From the NCBI GenBank assembly GCA_037447655.1, contig JBBHKE010000943.1, positions 201,550-265,549 on the forward strand: a DNA stretch of 64,000 nucleotides, read 5' to 3'. Below, piece after piece: positions 11,001-22,290 of this stretch (the first letter of the stretch is position 1; every line of letters starts with the position of its first letter). This DNA is from Zygnema cylindricum. Its lineage: Eukaryota; Streptophyta; Zygnematophyceae; Zygnematales; Zygnemataceae. A model generated the notes under the pieces. It saw only the letters and a program-made list of their open reading frames with translations. It did not search any database and was not told the origin of the DNA. A program made the position numbers and the translations under genes.

Positions 11001-14000
11001 ATATTTCAGGGAAATATCATTGCGTGTAAGATTTTAATAAAGTTGCCTAAAAGAATTACAACAATCTCTGGATGAAAGGATCACCAAAAAGCTCCTAGGA
11101 TGTATAATTTAAAAAAATGAAAGGAGAACAAACTCCCAATCGGTGAAATAGACTTCAGAGAAAAGAAAGAAAAGAAATCCACGGGAAAACTGTTGGTTAA
11201 AAAGTCACAAGGACCTCACCCCATAAGCTATTTTCACGGCCAATCGTAACACCACTCTACTAATCACATAATCTGGAATGAAAACTGACCATCAGCCCAA
11301 GTTCATTGCATCTCTTTGAGAGTGCATCACCGAACTCCCTTAGCAAGCCCTCGTTAACATAACGAATTGCGAAGTTTATGATGGCCCAATTTTCAATCTT
11401 GGCCCCTTCCACCATCTTGAAACCATTAAGCAAATTCCATGCTCCGAGCTTTGGTTGCATCTGTTCCCATCACATGGTTTTATCCCAAACCATTAACAAC
11501 AACCAACATTGCCAGATAATAACCCTAGAAGGTCACATCAAACAGTCTCGTGAAATCAACGTTTTAGTCAGCGTTGATCATTAGAATTATTTTGGACTAT
11601 CAAATATTTCACAAATGAGAAGTATTTCCTTTTATCCATACTTGAGCGTCTCCCCCTTGATGTTGCCAAAAAACTTCTTCGGCTTTCTAGCTTCTGATCA
11701 ACAGAACACTAGCACATACATTATTGTAATACACGTTATAACATAAATAAACTCACCGTTTTCTTTTCACTATACTGTAGCAGAGGGGGAGGCAAAACTC
11801 GTCCATTCATTCTTGTAGGCTGCATGTTAAATTCCATTCCGAACTCTTTTGCATACTCATCTCTGCGACGAAAAAAAAAAGTATAAAAATTTTATGGTAA
11901 AAAAAAAAACAGAGAAGCTGCTGACAAGTACGTTACACGCAACTTAGAAAGCTTTAAACAACAAATAGCAGAAGGTATTTTGGGTTAAATATCATGGCCA
12001 CTGTTACGAAGCTTAACGGATCAATTCTGAAACCTCCAGGATCCAGCCTCTGTGCCCCCCGTGTACACTCACCTCGGATACTCGTTCATGTCAACCAAAT
12101 ACTGTATGTCGGCTTGTCTCTCCCTCGGTTTCTTGCAAGCACTCCTCAACATCGCAGTAACTTGCTCATCATTCAGTTTGGCATTGTACCTTTGCCCAGG
12201 CAAAATTTCACAGCACTCAAGCGGAAGATAACTGCCTTTTGAACCCACCGCTATACTTGGCATGTCCTTCAAGTATATATTGTAGTTGTACGTCGTTTGG
12301 AAGTAATCGACAAGATTGGTTTCAGGCTGCCCGTCACCAAGGCTGAAACGTATATCTCTTGTCCTTTCCCGTGATATTCCAGTGATTCGGTAGCTGCAAT
12401 AAACCACAGAAGATGGAATATACGTTACTCAACATTAAACTCACAACGTGGATGCAAATTATACATAGCCTTCACCTGAAATTACATTATTCTCGGATGA
12501 ATTTAAAGCAAAAGATTTAAACCTGGAATGATTTCCATGCAAACGAATAGCAGCAACAAGGATTAGGGAGACTGCTGTGAGACACACAGGAAAAAGCAGT
12601 AAGAGCATAGAAGACTAGAGTTTCATAGGAGTGATCCATTCAGAGTCCAAGTTGGAGCCACTCAATCAACATTTACAACTCCCTTCAAACTGAGCTTGTG
12701 ATTCAATTCACCATCAAGCTCAAGGACACATCATAACAGCCTCAAAAGAACATGCTTGAAAACAACAAAATCAGCAAAAAAACATACAAAACGGAGGTCA
12801 ACAACTGACACATCACAACAAGCATCCAAGAACGGTATTCACAACATTCAGAGATGGAAAGTCAAAACCAGAATTCAGATTGCTGCTGTTAGAAGCCCAC
12901 TCACCGTCTCGGAGTGTCACGATGATTTACACTAACTTTCAGCCTCATGATTGCTTTCCTGAGCTTAACTCTTTCGCCATCGCTCAGAGTTGAGCGTTCA
13001 GTGAAACGAGGTTTTTTCAGAAAAACTTCAGCAAACTCAGCTAAATTGCATGGAGCAATGAAAGCTGTGGATGAAACATCCACTATAAGAGAGGGCCCAT
13101 TCTGTGTTGGCCTCAGAGACTGATAGAAACCTCTCCAGCTTACAATTCCTCCCCCGAGCGGAAAAATGGAGTTTCTAAACGTGTCACTGAAGAAAGACCG
13201 TCCAACTGGGGTAAATTTCTGTGATGGACGTTCTCGTAATGCGATATCCAGCCCCTGCAGGAAGATGAAAATGGTAGATAATTCTACATTTGCATTGGGA
13301 ATGAAAAAATCATAATACATTGTCATCGGAAAGAGTCAAAAAAAAAGTTGTAGGCAACCTTACAACCTTGTAAAACCCTGCAAGCCCCGAATTTGCTACA
13401 ATTTGAACATCAGTTTTCTCAAAAAAATGGAATGATCGAATAATCTTATGAACTCATCCACATGCACATACTCTTAAAGTGGCTTGTAAACAATAAGTCG
13501 CCATTACCTGTGACATACGTGCTTCCTGATTGTGATGCCATGAATTTAAGTGTGAAATGTTTGGTTTCTACAAATTCAAGCAAATGTCATCTACAGAACG
13601 CTTCAAAAATTGCAATGCTCGAACAAGTAAAAAACATCTTAACAAAAATATAAAAGATAGATTGATATAAAGTCATCTGAAAGAGAAACAGGATGATTAA
13701 GCGCATAACCTGTCATTGAAACTCCACTTACATGAGCATGAATATATTTCATACACACTTATGAAAAAAAATATACATCTTTATTCATCTGGAGTTTAAA
13801 GCTTGCAATTGTAGACAACTGACCTGAATGATTTCTTGAGGCATTTGTTCCTGTTGATTGTTGAAATAACGAACGAGGGCCTCCATTGGATAGCTTGCAA
13901 CTTCTTTGATTTTCACAACAAAACGCCTCTCTCTTTCCCGCCCTACGTCCTGTGCCTCTGACGCTCTGCCACCTCTTTCTCGCTCATCAGCCAATGAAAC

Positions 14001-14213
14001 GTTAAACTCCTGCTCACTCCCAAATAACCTCCGAGCCGAGAAAAGGCCTTTTGAACCATCGTAGACAGGTTTTGCAGGCTGTTGGAGGGTTCCTCCAAGC
14101 TGCGATTGATGATTGGAAATCACTTCTCGCATCACCGCACGAGCAACTCCTTTGCTCGTGATTGAAGGGCTGATTGCGACATCATAGTGATAGATGTTCA
14201 TCTCGCCCATATT
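8091..14213 (-). CDS. AGO: Argonaute, plant type, slicer-competent; N-terminal exon(s) not found
   Basis: Exons in transcription order: 14213-13824, 13254-12905, 12393-12073, 11862-11756, 11655-11642 (14 nt), 11460-11290, 10775-10546, 10218-10014, 9806-9597, 9118-8885, 8432-8091. Phases agree throughout and give about 857 residues. Domains: ArgoN from [10 protein letters not shown], linker 1 ([23 protein letters not shown]), PAZ ([15 protein letters not shown]), linker 2 ([12 protein letters not shown]), MID, and PIWI. The slicer tetrad is present: Asp575 (FGADVSHP), Glu616 (QAHRQE), Asp657 (RDGVSEG), and His in RPTHYHV (about 751). The C-terminus ends MFWL. The protein would bind small RNAs and cut or repress complementary transcripts. 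The usual N-terminal block before the IYHYDV strand is missing, so the true start lies above 14213 or is lost. Most blocks resemble plant AGO1-like proteins rather than the AGO4 group. Confidence 0.9.
11642..11655 (-). other. Predicted 14-nt Argonaute microexon
   Basis: Joining the exon ending at 11756 directly to the one starting at 11460 breaks the frame. A 14-nt piece with AG before it and GTATGG after it restores the frame exactly. It supplies the short linker (Gly-Gly-Asp-Ala-Gln) that homologues have between YSEKK and the [11 protein letters not shown] block. This is inferred from phase and spacing only. Confidence 0.55.
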
Positions 14214-14645
14214 CTACAATTACAACCATACATAAAAATCCCATACATTAGTCAGAGCATTTCAACATCGCATTACAAGAAAGCTACTAAACACAACCAA
14301 CATCAACCGAAACTCAAATTGGTAGACATCTTTCCAATGAAAAAACTAAGGTAGTCGTCTATAAAAGTAGCTATACAGCAAGAAGACAAGAAATAATTTA
14401 ATTACAAGTCCGGACATGAGGTTCCAAGAACCATTATCACAAAGACTGAACTGCAAGGAAGACTACAGCATCCTTTTACAACTTGTGTTTGGTAATAAAA
14501 GACACAGTCAAAAAAAAATTAACTGCAATTAAACTCTAAACTGGCAATTTGTGAAATACCCTCAGCCAGACGACATTTATTGGTCATGAAAGACGTGGAC
14601 ATAATTCCTGAGGACTAGGGAACAATAAAAACAATGGGTTTGACC
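14214..14645. other. Putative Argonaute 5' intron or upstream region
   Basis: AT-rich DNA upstream of the first recognised Argonaute exon. I searched the minus strand up to the carboxylesterase for the conserved N-terminal block (an NHF-like motif) and did not find it. Much of the interval above 14650 is transposon-derived. Confidence 0.35.
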
Positions 14646-14649
14646 AAGG

Positions 14650-15215
14650 AGTGCAATTCAGTGTGAAAGAAAGTTAAGCCACAGGAGGGCGGGCGAGGGG
14701 ATGGGGAGGGGGAGAGGGGGAGAGGGGGAGAGAAGACGACAAAGTGAGAGCCGAGCTAAAAAGGACACATGGTGAAAAAAAGTGAGTGAGAAAGAGAAAA
14801 GAGAGAGCGTGAGAAGGAGAGGGAGAGTGAGGGAGTGGGAGAGGGAGAGATAATTGCATGGAGAAAATAGCATGTACTCTCCCACGTGTAGAATTTTCAC
14901 ATTTGTGTGGGTTATCTTTCGTTATTTGAGTAATTTTTTAACGAGAATCAACTCTCGAGGTGATGTTGGTTAAAGTTTTTAGATGAGTTGGAATCATTTG
15001 CTCGCTTTTGGAAAAGAGGGAGATGTTAAACTAAAGTAAAAAAGACGCCAAATTTGAGAGTACATTAAAATTTTCACGATGACGTGAATTATACAGTGGT
15101 TTTTATAAATTTCGAGAATGGTGGAAGATTTTCTCGTTGTCGATTGAATTTTGGAAGAAAATGACAAAAAAATTGATGCTTTGACACATAGGCACACCCT
15201 ATACTCATCATGGAA
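14650..15215. mobile_element. Degraded copy of the CCCATGTG-ended DNA element (MITE family M1)
   Basis: This resembles 26060-26571: a GAGAGGGAGAG block, then a phrase like TACTCTCCC, then a GAGGTGAT block, and finally an end reading ACACATAGGCACACCCT. That end matches the inverted end of the better-preserved copies at 25416-26571 and 28150-29305. The left end is unclear and the copy carries no open frame. Confidence 0.5.
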
Positions 15216-15399
15216 ATGGTGACAGTAAGCTTGACCTGGCACAATATTGTAGAGGATTGTTAACTCGATTTGCCATGTCTGATACAACACCTGTTTCTAT
15301 GTTGTTTGATTCATGGATATTTGCAAAGGTAGTCAAAAGAATCATTTTTCAAAGCTCTATATTGCTTACCAATATGATTATGGTGTTTCGTTGTAAAAA

Positions 15400-15884
15400 G
15401 AGTGAGATACAACTGATAGTGCGAGATGGTGAGTGAGAGAGGCGTCTTCACGGTCTTCACTTTTGCGAAATGGCATCTGTTGCTCTAGACCCCCTCCATG
15501 GCCCCTGTACAGAAAAAGTCCGTACAATCTGGGTACAGATAATGTTTTTTATTTATTTTGTACTCCGCGTTTTGTAATGATGATTTAAAATTTTTCCATA
15601 CGTGCAAAAACATAATCTTATTCGTTGTTCGCCGTTACTTTAAATTAAATCGACTAGCGAGTTGTTTTCAAATAAAGTTTGATGATGAGCTGGAATGACG
15701 TGGAAGTGGGTCGAAAAGAGCAAGACGACAAGCTGTAGTACATTCTAAGCTTCGAGATGACGCAAATTGTATTATGGTTTTTACAATTTTTTTGTACGGC
15801 AAGAGATTTTCTTGGTGTAGGCTATGTTTTGGACCAAAAAGACAAAAAAACCCTTACTTTAAAACATAGGAACACACCCTGAAA
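15400..15884. mobile_element. Second degraded M1 element copy
   Basis: It shares a run with 58640-58800 (GAAATGGCAT, AAAAAGTCCGTACAA, TACTCCGCGT) and closes with ACATAGGAACACACCCT, the M1 terminal signature. It lies between the Argonaute and carboxylesterase genes and may have separated the Argonaute from its 5' exon. No transposase is encoded. Confidence 0.5.
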
Positions 15885-16644
15885 TCAGTTGTTGGGGCAT
15901 AATAGATGGTTTTTTTTTTATCTTCAAAAGGCTCCAGTTTTTTTCCAAAAAACCACGGAAAAAAGGTAGTTTTGACCGTTTTTTGGGACAGAAATCTGAA
16001 ATTTTACAAACTGAAAATGGGGCTACTTCTGGCCCCAAGTTGAGGGGTCAAATGAACTCCAAATGCACCCGCGTTTTTTGGGTTAGAAGGTTCTTGAAGT
16101 CCATTGTAAGCCTGTTGATTTTCAGATTTTTTGAACATAATTTGGATATCTCGTGGTCATTTGAAAAAAATGAAAAATCTGATCAACATTTTGGTTCTTC
16201 GAAAACGGGTCTAGTGTAAATGTATCACAAACCAAAGCAAAAAACAAGTGGCAACTCGACTAAAAAAATGTCTCCACAGATGAATCTAAAAAAGTGCCCA
16301 ATTCAATCTTTATTCTTATGCAATGAATAAAATCCAACAAGAAACGCGTCTGAAACAAATAAGCGTAAAACTTAAAGTAACCCATTTTACAATTAGCAAT
16401 TAAATAAACAACATCTAAGTTTTACACATTTATCAACCGCATTTTTGAAGCATAGGATATTATCTCAGGTGTCGCGGGAAAATGCTGCACAACTTTGGTT
16501 GTAACTGCAACTTCTACACTAAACATTTGTTAGTAACTTGTACAAGAATAAGACAACAAATATCAATTCTAATTGGTGCGCAGAATAATTGGTTTTTTTC
16601 TCTTTTAGGGTAATAATTTTTGAGGCGATCAACACATTTTTTTT
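15885..16644. other. Intergenic; 3' flank of carboxylesterase
   Basis: AT-rich DNA with several poly-A/T runs. No coding homology was recognised. The part next to 16645 probably holds the carboxylesterase 3' UTR (minus strand). Confidence 0.4.
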
Positions 16645-19600
16645 CTACGAGGTAACCCCTCCTGGCACTCTTAATTTCGCCTGGTTCAGAATATTTTCAA
16701 TTTTCAAGCACTTTTCACCAGGATCCAAACTGGTAGATTTTGTTGTTCCTGTGGTAATGAATGTTCCCAATTTTGATGTGGTATCCCAAGAATCCCATGG
16801 ATTACCGGAAGGAAACTGGGGAGCTTTGACAGCCGCAGTTGTGATCCAAGCTCTTAAAAGAACATTTGACAATTTTATTTCTTCCTGAGCATTCAGAAGA
16901 AAAAAATGACCCAAGTTAAAAACCCTAAAAAACCCTAAAAAGTATAGAACGAGTTACGGTGCCCCACACATAATATGCATACCACTTGCAACATATCGCA
17001 TAAACCACATCACATAACCACAACGACATAACACCATAGGTTTTATGTGCAAAAACAATTAGAAACGCTATACATCGTACCCTGTTATATAATATGCGTA
17101 TGTAGGCTAAATTTCCGTATATTGCGTGTACTATACGTGATACAATATACAGGAGCTCCTCAGCCATGTCCAACACACCTCAGTATAATCGCACGTTCCG
17201 CCATCGCACGAATCGCACGGAATATCGGTAGTGATACCGAACGAAAAGCGAAGTTCGGACCCATGCGTCGCGCCCAACGCAACGGTTTCCAGAGGACAGC
17301 TGGGCGTCACGTTCCACGAATAGAGATACGCTAGGGGATCGCTCACCATTGTACTTCGCGCCACGAGGCGTTTGGTGATTGGACATGTGAAGAAAACGTC
17401 GGTCCATAAATGTGCGAGGCGAGTTTCGACTGAGGAATCGTCTGTATGAAACGGGATTTGGCGCGCAGTTAGAATTAGGTTTTTGAAGAAGTGGAATGTG
17501 GCTAAGTACAGACGATGTCATAGTAAAGTAGGTTTACCAGTAGTATTGTAAAGTAACAAAAGGTCCGTCTGATTTGCTTCTGGAAAGAGTTCTTTTAACA
17601 ATAACGGAAGAAGAGGCGCTGTCGCAGATCCGAAATACGTGGCGATGTCGGCTTGGAAATAGGAACCCTCATTTGTGGTGCTTCCAACAACATATGGCAC
17701 TGGAGAGGAATAAAAAATCAAAAAAAGTAGAGGATCATAGGAAAACAGTTAAAAGGTAATCCAAGATTTTTTCTTTTTTTCGGTATTGCATCTCCCCTCT
17801 CCCCCCCCGCTCTCGCTCTCTTTCCCTCTCCCTCTCTCCTGCTCCACTCCACCTCTCTCTCCCTACCCCCTCATCTCTCTCTCCCTCTCCCTTTCTTCCC
17901 GTCTCTGTCCCACTCCCCCCTCTCCCTTCCTCCCCTCCTCTCCTCCCTCTTTCCCCCCTCTCTCTCCCCCTCCCACTTCCTCCTTCCCTCCCTCCCCCCC
18001 ATCTCTCTCTCCTTCTCTTTCCCTCTCTTACCCCCTCTTCCCTTCTCCCTTTCTCTCTCTCTCCTGTACCTATAGCTATTGCCTTCCCTTCTCCCACTCC
18101 CTCTCTCCCCCTCTCCACCTCTCTCCCCAACTCTCTCTCCCCCTCTCTCTCTCCTCCCCTCTCTCTCCTCCCCTCTCTCTCTCTCTCTCCTCCCCTCTCT
18201 CTCCCTCTCTCCCTCCCCCTCTCTCTCTCCCTCTCCCCCCCCTCTCTCCCCCTCTTTCTCTCACACACACACGCACACACCTTTGTGGAATTTTCCTTGT
18301 GCGAGTGCGTCGGCTGGTTGCAAAGGGAAGGTGGTTCCGTCGAGTGTATAATGGAAAAAGGAAAACCAGTCCGCGCCTTCACACATAATAATTCGAGCGA
18401 AATTGGCATTTGCAACGGTTCTCGACGCAGTCATTAGAGTGGACCACGGAGTTTGCCGCATGCAATCCAATTCGGCTTCCACTGTCGCAAGAGGAGAGCA
18501 TCCAACCATAACCATGAATTTCTGGCTTATATCGTAGGCCTACAAGACATAAAAAAGTGACAAGAATGTTACACAATGTCACAAACACAAAAAGCATTCC
18601 ACATCGATCATGAACTTTGACGGATTTTGATGGCCACGAACAAAAGCCTGTACTGGACGGCATTACGCTAAAATTCATAATGTGATGCAATGCAACAAAC
18701 TGTTTTATATTCAGAAAATGTTACATAATGTCACAAATTATGCAATGTCAGAATCTGATATGATCAAAAATCAAGACACCATACGACACAAGTTAAGAAC
18801 ATGTCACACGTGGAAGTTATGTCACACAATGTTATACAATTTCAAACATTATTTAGAACACAATTGCATTCTAATAATACAGTATTTTAATGTTACATAA
18901 TCTTTATGTTTACCCAATATAATAGAGCTACACATTTGTCATACATGTTCGTGCAAGTGCCTATAAGCGTACCACAATAACAGGATGTCACCCAATACAA
19001 CTTTGTTACAAATTGTCAAAACGTCATGCGTTCATGCACTTGTATAAAGTGTGACACAATGTCAGGCTATGTCAGATTTAATAACTGTCCAATGTATAGA
19101 GTGGAGGTTGAAAGTACTTAGAATATGACTTTTTGTTTTGGACTTACTTGTTCGAGTGTTATGAGACGAACACATGGCGGGCTTTGACTGATGGCCGAAG
19201 AAAAAAGACCGGCGGATCCCGGGGCGACTTGGTGGAAATCGACACATTGGGCACCTGGCCAAAAAAAATGGATATGAAAATTGTTTTCCACTTGTATAAG
19301 ATAAGGCAAGGGAGGGGGAAGAGATGAGGGGAGGAGGGGAGGAGGAAAGCAGGGGGAAAGGAGGGGGCCAAGGAGGAAAGCATGAAGAAAGGAGGGAGGA
19401 AAAGAGAGAAAGGAGGAAAAAAAAGGGAGGAAGGGAGGCGGGAATGCAAAAGAAAGCAAGAGGAAAGGAGGGCGGGGGGAAGGAGGAGGATTGCATGATT
19501 AAAGGACGAGGGAAAAAGAGGTATTAAACTTTTTAGCCTTTCTTATGATTATATAACCACTCGAGGGAGAAGAGGTGGCCAAGGCGATCCAACTCTTACC

Positions 19601-20247
19601 TCCAGATTGCCCATTGATCATCACATTTCTATGGTCCCCTCCGAAATAAGCAATGTTTTCCTTTATCCATTTCAGGGCAAGTTGCTGGTCCAAAAATGCT
19701 GCAATGAAGAAAATAAATAATTAAATTAAACACAGCAATAGAAAGACTCAATCAACTTTGAATCTCATAGGTTTGGAAAAGTGCACACACATTCACAGGT
19801 GAAAAGTGCAAATAATCAGAAAATGTGATCGTAATCTATGCAATGACAAAATTCCACGGTATACATATTTCATACCCCAATTTCCAGTCGAGTTCGATTC
19901 TTGGAATGTGCCCGGATGGGCAAAGTATCCAAATGGACCTCTACGGAACTGAAACATGGCAAAAAACATTTTTCCCAAAACGAAAATTAGGAGAATGTTA
20001 AGCAAATTTATGCAGTAAAGATGATTGATAAAATATAATACCTTGTTAAATTTCCAAACGTTGTTCAGAAAATGATTTATACAATTGATTGCCTATGGTT
20101 AAACGCATGGGAAAAGAGCAGGGAGGAGGAGAGATAGATATACGGGAGAGGAGAAAAGGGAAAGAGTAGTGACAGTGAAAGAAGAAACGTGGGTGGGGCA
20201 GAGGCAGAAGGATAGGAAAGAAAAAATAAAAGCTTGACCTTGAAGAG

Positions 20248-20319
<72 letters not shown>

Positions 20320-22071
20320 AATTCACCCACGCACACACCATATGACAAAGACAGAGAGAGAGATAGAAAAAAAAACCCACCCACGCACACTCTATATCAC
20401 ATAAAAATCCCTCCACTCCTCCACTGTCCTCCAATACCACTCCCTTCTAATCTCCATGCCTCCTCTGCTGCCGCTGTATCCACTCTCTCTTTCTTTCTCT
20501 TGCTCTCACTCTCTATTTTTCTCACCTGGATATTAATCTGAATCATTTCCGTTTCTGCCACTGCGGCGCATCCGTTCAAATGGTCGTCGGACGCGGAGCA
20601 CAAGTTCACCGCTCCCCCATGGATGTAAACTCTCACGGGGAGGGAGGCCCGGGCATAGCTGGGCCGTACGGGAGCCCAGATGTTCATGTACAGACAGTCC
20701 TGCAAACAGACAAAATGGCACAAACAGACAAAAAATTGAAAAGAAGAAAAGAAAAGACAGAAACAGTATCAAATTTAGTGGGAGGCTAAAGGTGACAAGA
20801 AACGTAGCTGCGGATGCAGACGGAAAGAAGAAAAGGAAACACTTGAATAGTGTAGAATTGGGTGGGAAATGAGACTAGGACAGGGGTGAAAAGGGATAAA
20901 CAGGAAAAAAGAAATTGGGAAGCTTTGTTCATTCTTTGTCAGAGTTATTTGACAATTCTGGTTCGGGAAAGACTGGGAGGAGGTTGTTTTTGAAGAAATA
21001 GCAATGGGGAGAGATATTGATTTTGAATCCATCTTTTTTTCTGCCATTCATCTCACTCTAATTTTATATTCTTTCCTCACTCTCATTTTTTTATTTTTTT
21101 TCACTCGTCTCTCTATTTTCCTTGTTTTTCTCTCCTCTCTTTCTACCTCTTTTCTTTGATTTCTTTTCCTATTCTTCTCGTATATTGAATCCTTTCTCCT
21201 TTTCCATCTTTAAACTATCCTCCACCTTCTATACCTCTCATTCTCCGTTTCCCCTCTCCCGACTCCATTTTTAATTCTCCTCTGTTCTGACTTCCCTTCC
21301 CTTCCCTTTATTTTCATCCTTTAGTTCTTCCCTCCATTCTCTATCCTTCATTCTCTACCCTTCTCCTTTCCCAGTACTGTCCCACTTCTCCATCTCACAC
21401 TCTTCTCTTTCTCCTCCATCCCCCTTTACCCCACTCTCCTAAACCCTCTCTTACTCTTCCACACCTACCTCCATCTCACTGCCTCTCCCTCCACTTCACT
21501 ATCCCACTCTCTCTTTACTTACCTCTACTGCATCTCTCCTCCTTTTCCTCCCCCTCCCCCTATCCTTCCCCCTCTCCCTACCCCTCTCCCTACCCCTCTC
21601 CCTACCCCTCTCCCTACCCCTCTCCCTACCCCTCTCCTGTTCTCCTTTTCCTTTCCCCGTTCCCCCTCCCTCTCCCTTCACCTCACTGCTGACGTCCTCC
21701 GTCGTCCCATCATCCGTTTCGGCGGTGGTGGAGAGCGTGCAGATGCTGCCACATGGCGGCGGGACAGTGGTCGCCTGGAGAGCTGGACGAGTGTACGGAG
21801 TGTCGTACAGCTCCGCTGGACGGTAGCGGAGAGGGCCCACAGGAGGTTTGGCGAATGGGATTCCGAGAAATTGGGAAACTTTTGGATATTTGGGGCAGGC
21901 GGAGCCGTTGATGAGGCCGAGAGGGAGGAGGCGGGTGTGGGGGGAGAGAGAGGTGGTAGAGAGGGTGGCGGCGTAGAGAGGAGCTCTGGCAGAGGTGGAA
22001 GGGAGAGAGGAGAGGAAGAGGGAGAGGGAGAGGGAGAGGGAGAGGGAGGTGAGGAGGAAGAGAGGATGCAT
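16645..22071 (-). CDS. Secreted type-B carboxylesterase (cholinesterase-like alpha/beta hydrolase)
   Basis: Nine exons with consistent phases: 22071-21682, 20699-20526, 19948-19876, 19698-19600, 19254-19148, 18539-18281, 17699-17538, 17501-17179, 16884-16645. Together they encode 608 residues, normal for the family. Residues 1-30 are a Leu/Ser-rich signal peptide. Family blocks: FLGIPFAKPPVGPLRYRP, SSEDCLYMNIW, VYIHGGAV, RRGPFGYFAHPG, then nucleophile Ser244 in GQSGG (usually GESAG), Glu378 in TTNEGS, and His501 in GATHGSEL. The protein would hydrolyse carboxylic esters outside the cell or in the secretory route; the substrate is unknown. This superfamily branch is common in animals, fungi and bacteria but unusual in land plants, whose carboxylesterases are mostly a different type. 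The introns show that it is not bacterial contamination. A further exon upstream (near 22440-22510) cannot be excluded. Confidence 0.9.
17793..18262. repeat. CT-rich microsatellite tract in carboxylesterase intron 6
   Basis: About 470 bp of almost pure pyrimidine (CTCTCC-type units with short interruptions such as TGTACCTATAGCTATTG) is followed by an AC run. It starts a few bases downstream of the exon ending at 18281. As transcribed (minus strand) it is a purine tract. Confidence 0.9.
18560..19090. repeat. Degenerate TGTCACAA/TGTTACAT repeat in intron 5
   Basis: Variants of AATGTCACAA, AATGTTACATAA and TGTCACACAATG recur about ten times at irregular spacing, for example near 18570, 18718, 18730, 18820, 18890, 19003 and 19050. 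The units alternate TGT(C/T)ACA with AATG. This looks like an old, diverged tandem or inverted array. Confidence 0.5.
20251..20310. repeat. (GA)30 dinucleotide microsatellite in intron 2
   Basis: Sixty bases of perfect GA are followed by AAGAGAATAA. It lies inside the second carboxylesterase intron, whose other parts are also purine- or pyrimidine-rich. Confidence 0.97.
21490..21675. repeat. CT-rich tract with CCCTCTCCCTA minisatellite, intron 1
   Basis: A pyrimidine tract borders the donor site of carboxylesterase exon 1 (exon end at 21682). Between about 21565 and 21645 an 11-12-bp unit (CCCTCTCCCTAC) repeats about six times almost perfectly. Upstream (21040-21490) is looser TC-rich intron sequence. 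Confidence 0.85.
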
Positions 22072-22290
22072 TTTGAGAGAGATTGTGGGGAAAAGTTAGT
22101 GTGGTTGGAGAGGAGGAAGTGGCAGGAGAGGAAGTGAGAGGGAGAGAGAGGGAGAGGAAGTGAGAGGGAGAGAGAGGGAGAGGAAGTGAGAGGGAGAGAG
22201 AGGGAGAGAAAGTGAGAGGGAGAGAGAGGGAGAGAAAGTGAGAGGGAGAGAGGGGGAGAGAAAGTGAGAGGGAGAGAGGAAGAGGGAACT
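22015..22290. repeat. GA-rich 26-bp minisatellite over and upstream of the carboxylesterase start
   Basis: From 22118 to 22285 a 26-bp unit, GAGAGGGAGAGAGAGGGAGA plus a short GAAGT-like end, repeats about six times. The purine tract then reappears inside exon 1 (22016-22060). On the minus strand it reads CTCTCC, so part of the signal peptide (Leu-Ser dipeptides) is encoded by microsatellite-like DNA. The repeat also occupies the expected 5' UTR or proximal promoter. Confidence 0.85.

Noticed and set aside
17131-17178. Carboxylesterase ending at the stop at 17131
   Set aside because: A donor at 17178 joins in phase to an exon at 16884-16645 that encodes the expected C-terminal block (LSNVLLRAWITT, FPSGNPWDSWD), so the longer form is preferred.
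21580-21645. Telomere-like CCCTA repeat
   Set aside because: The unit is CCCTCTCCCTAC, not a CCCTAAA array, and it lies within a CT-rich intron.
16645-22071. Bacterial contamination as source of the carboxylesterase
   Set aside because: Nine exons with GT-AG introns and continuous context with eukaryotic transposons.
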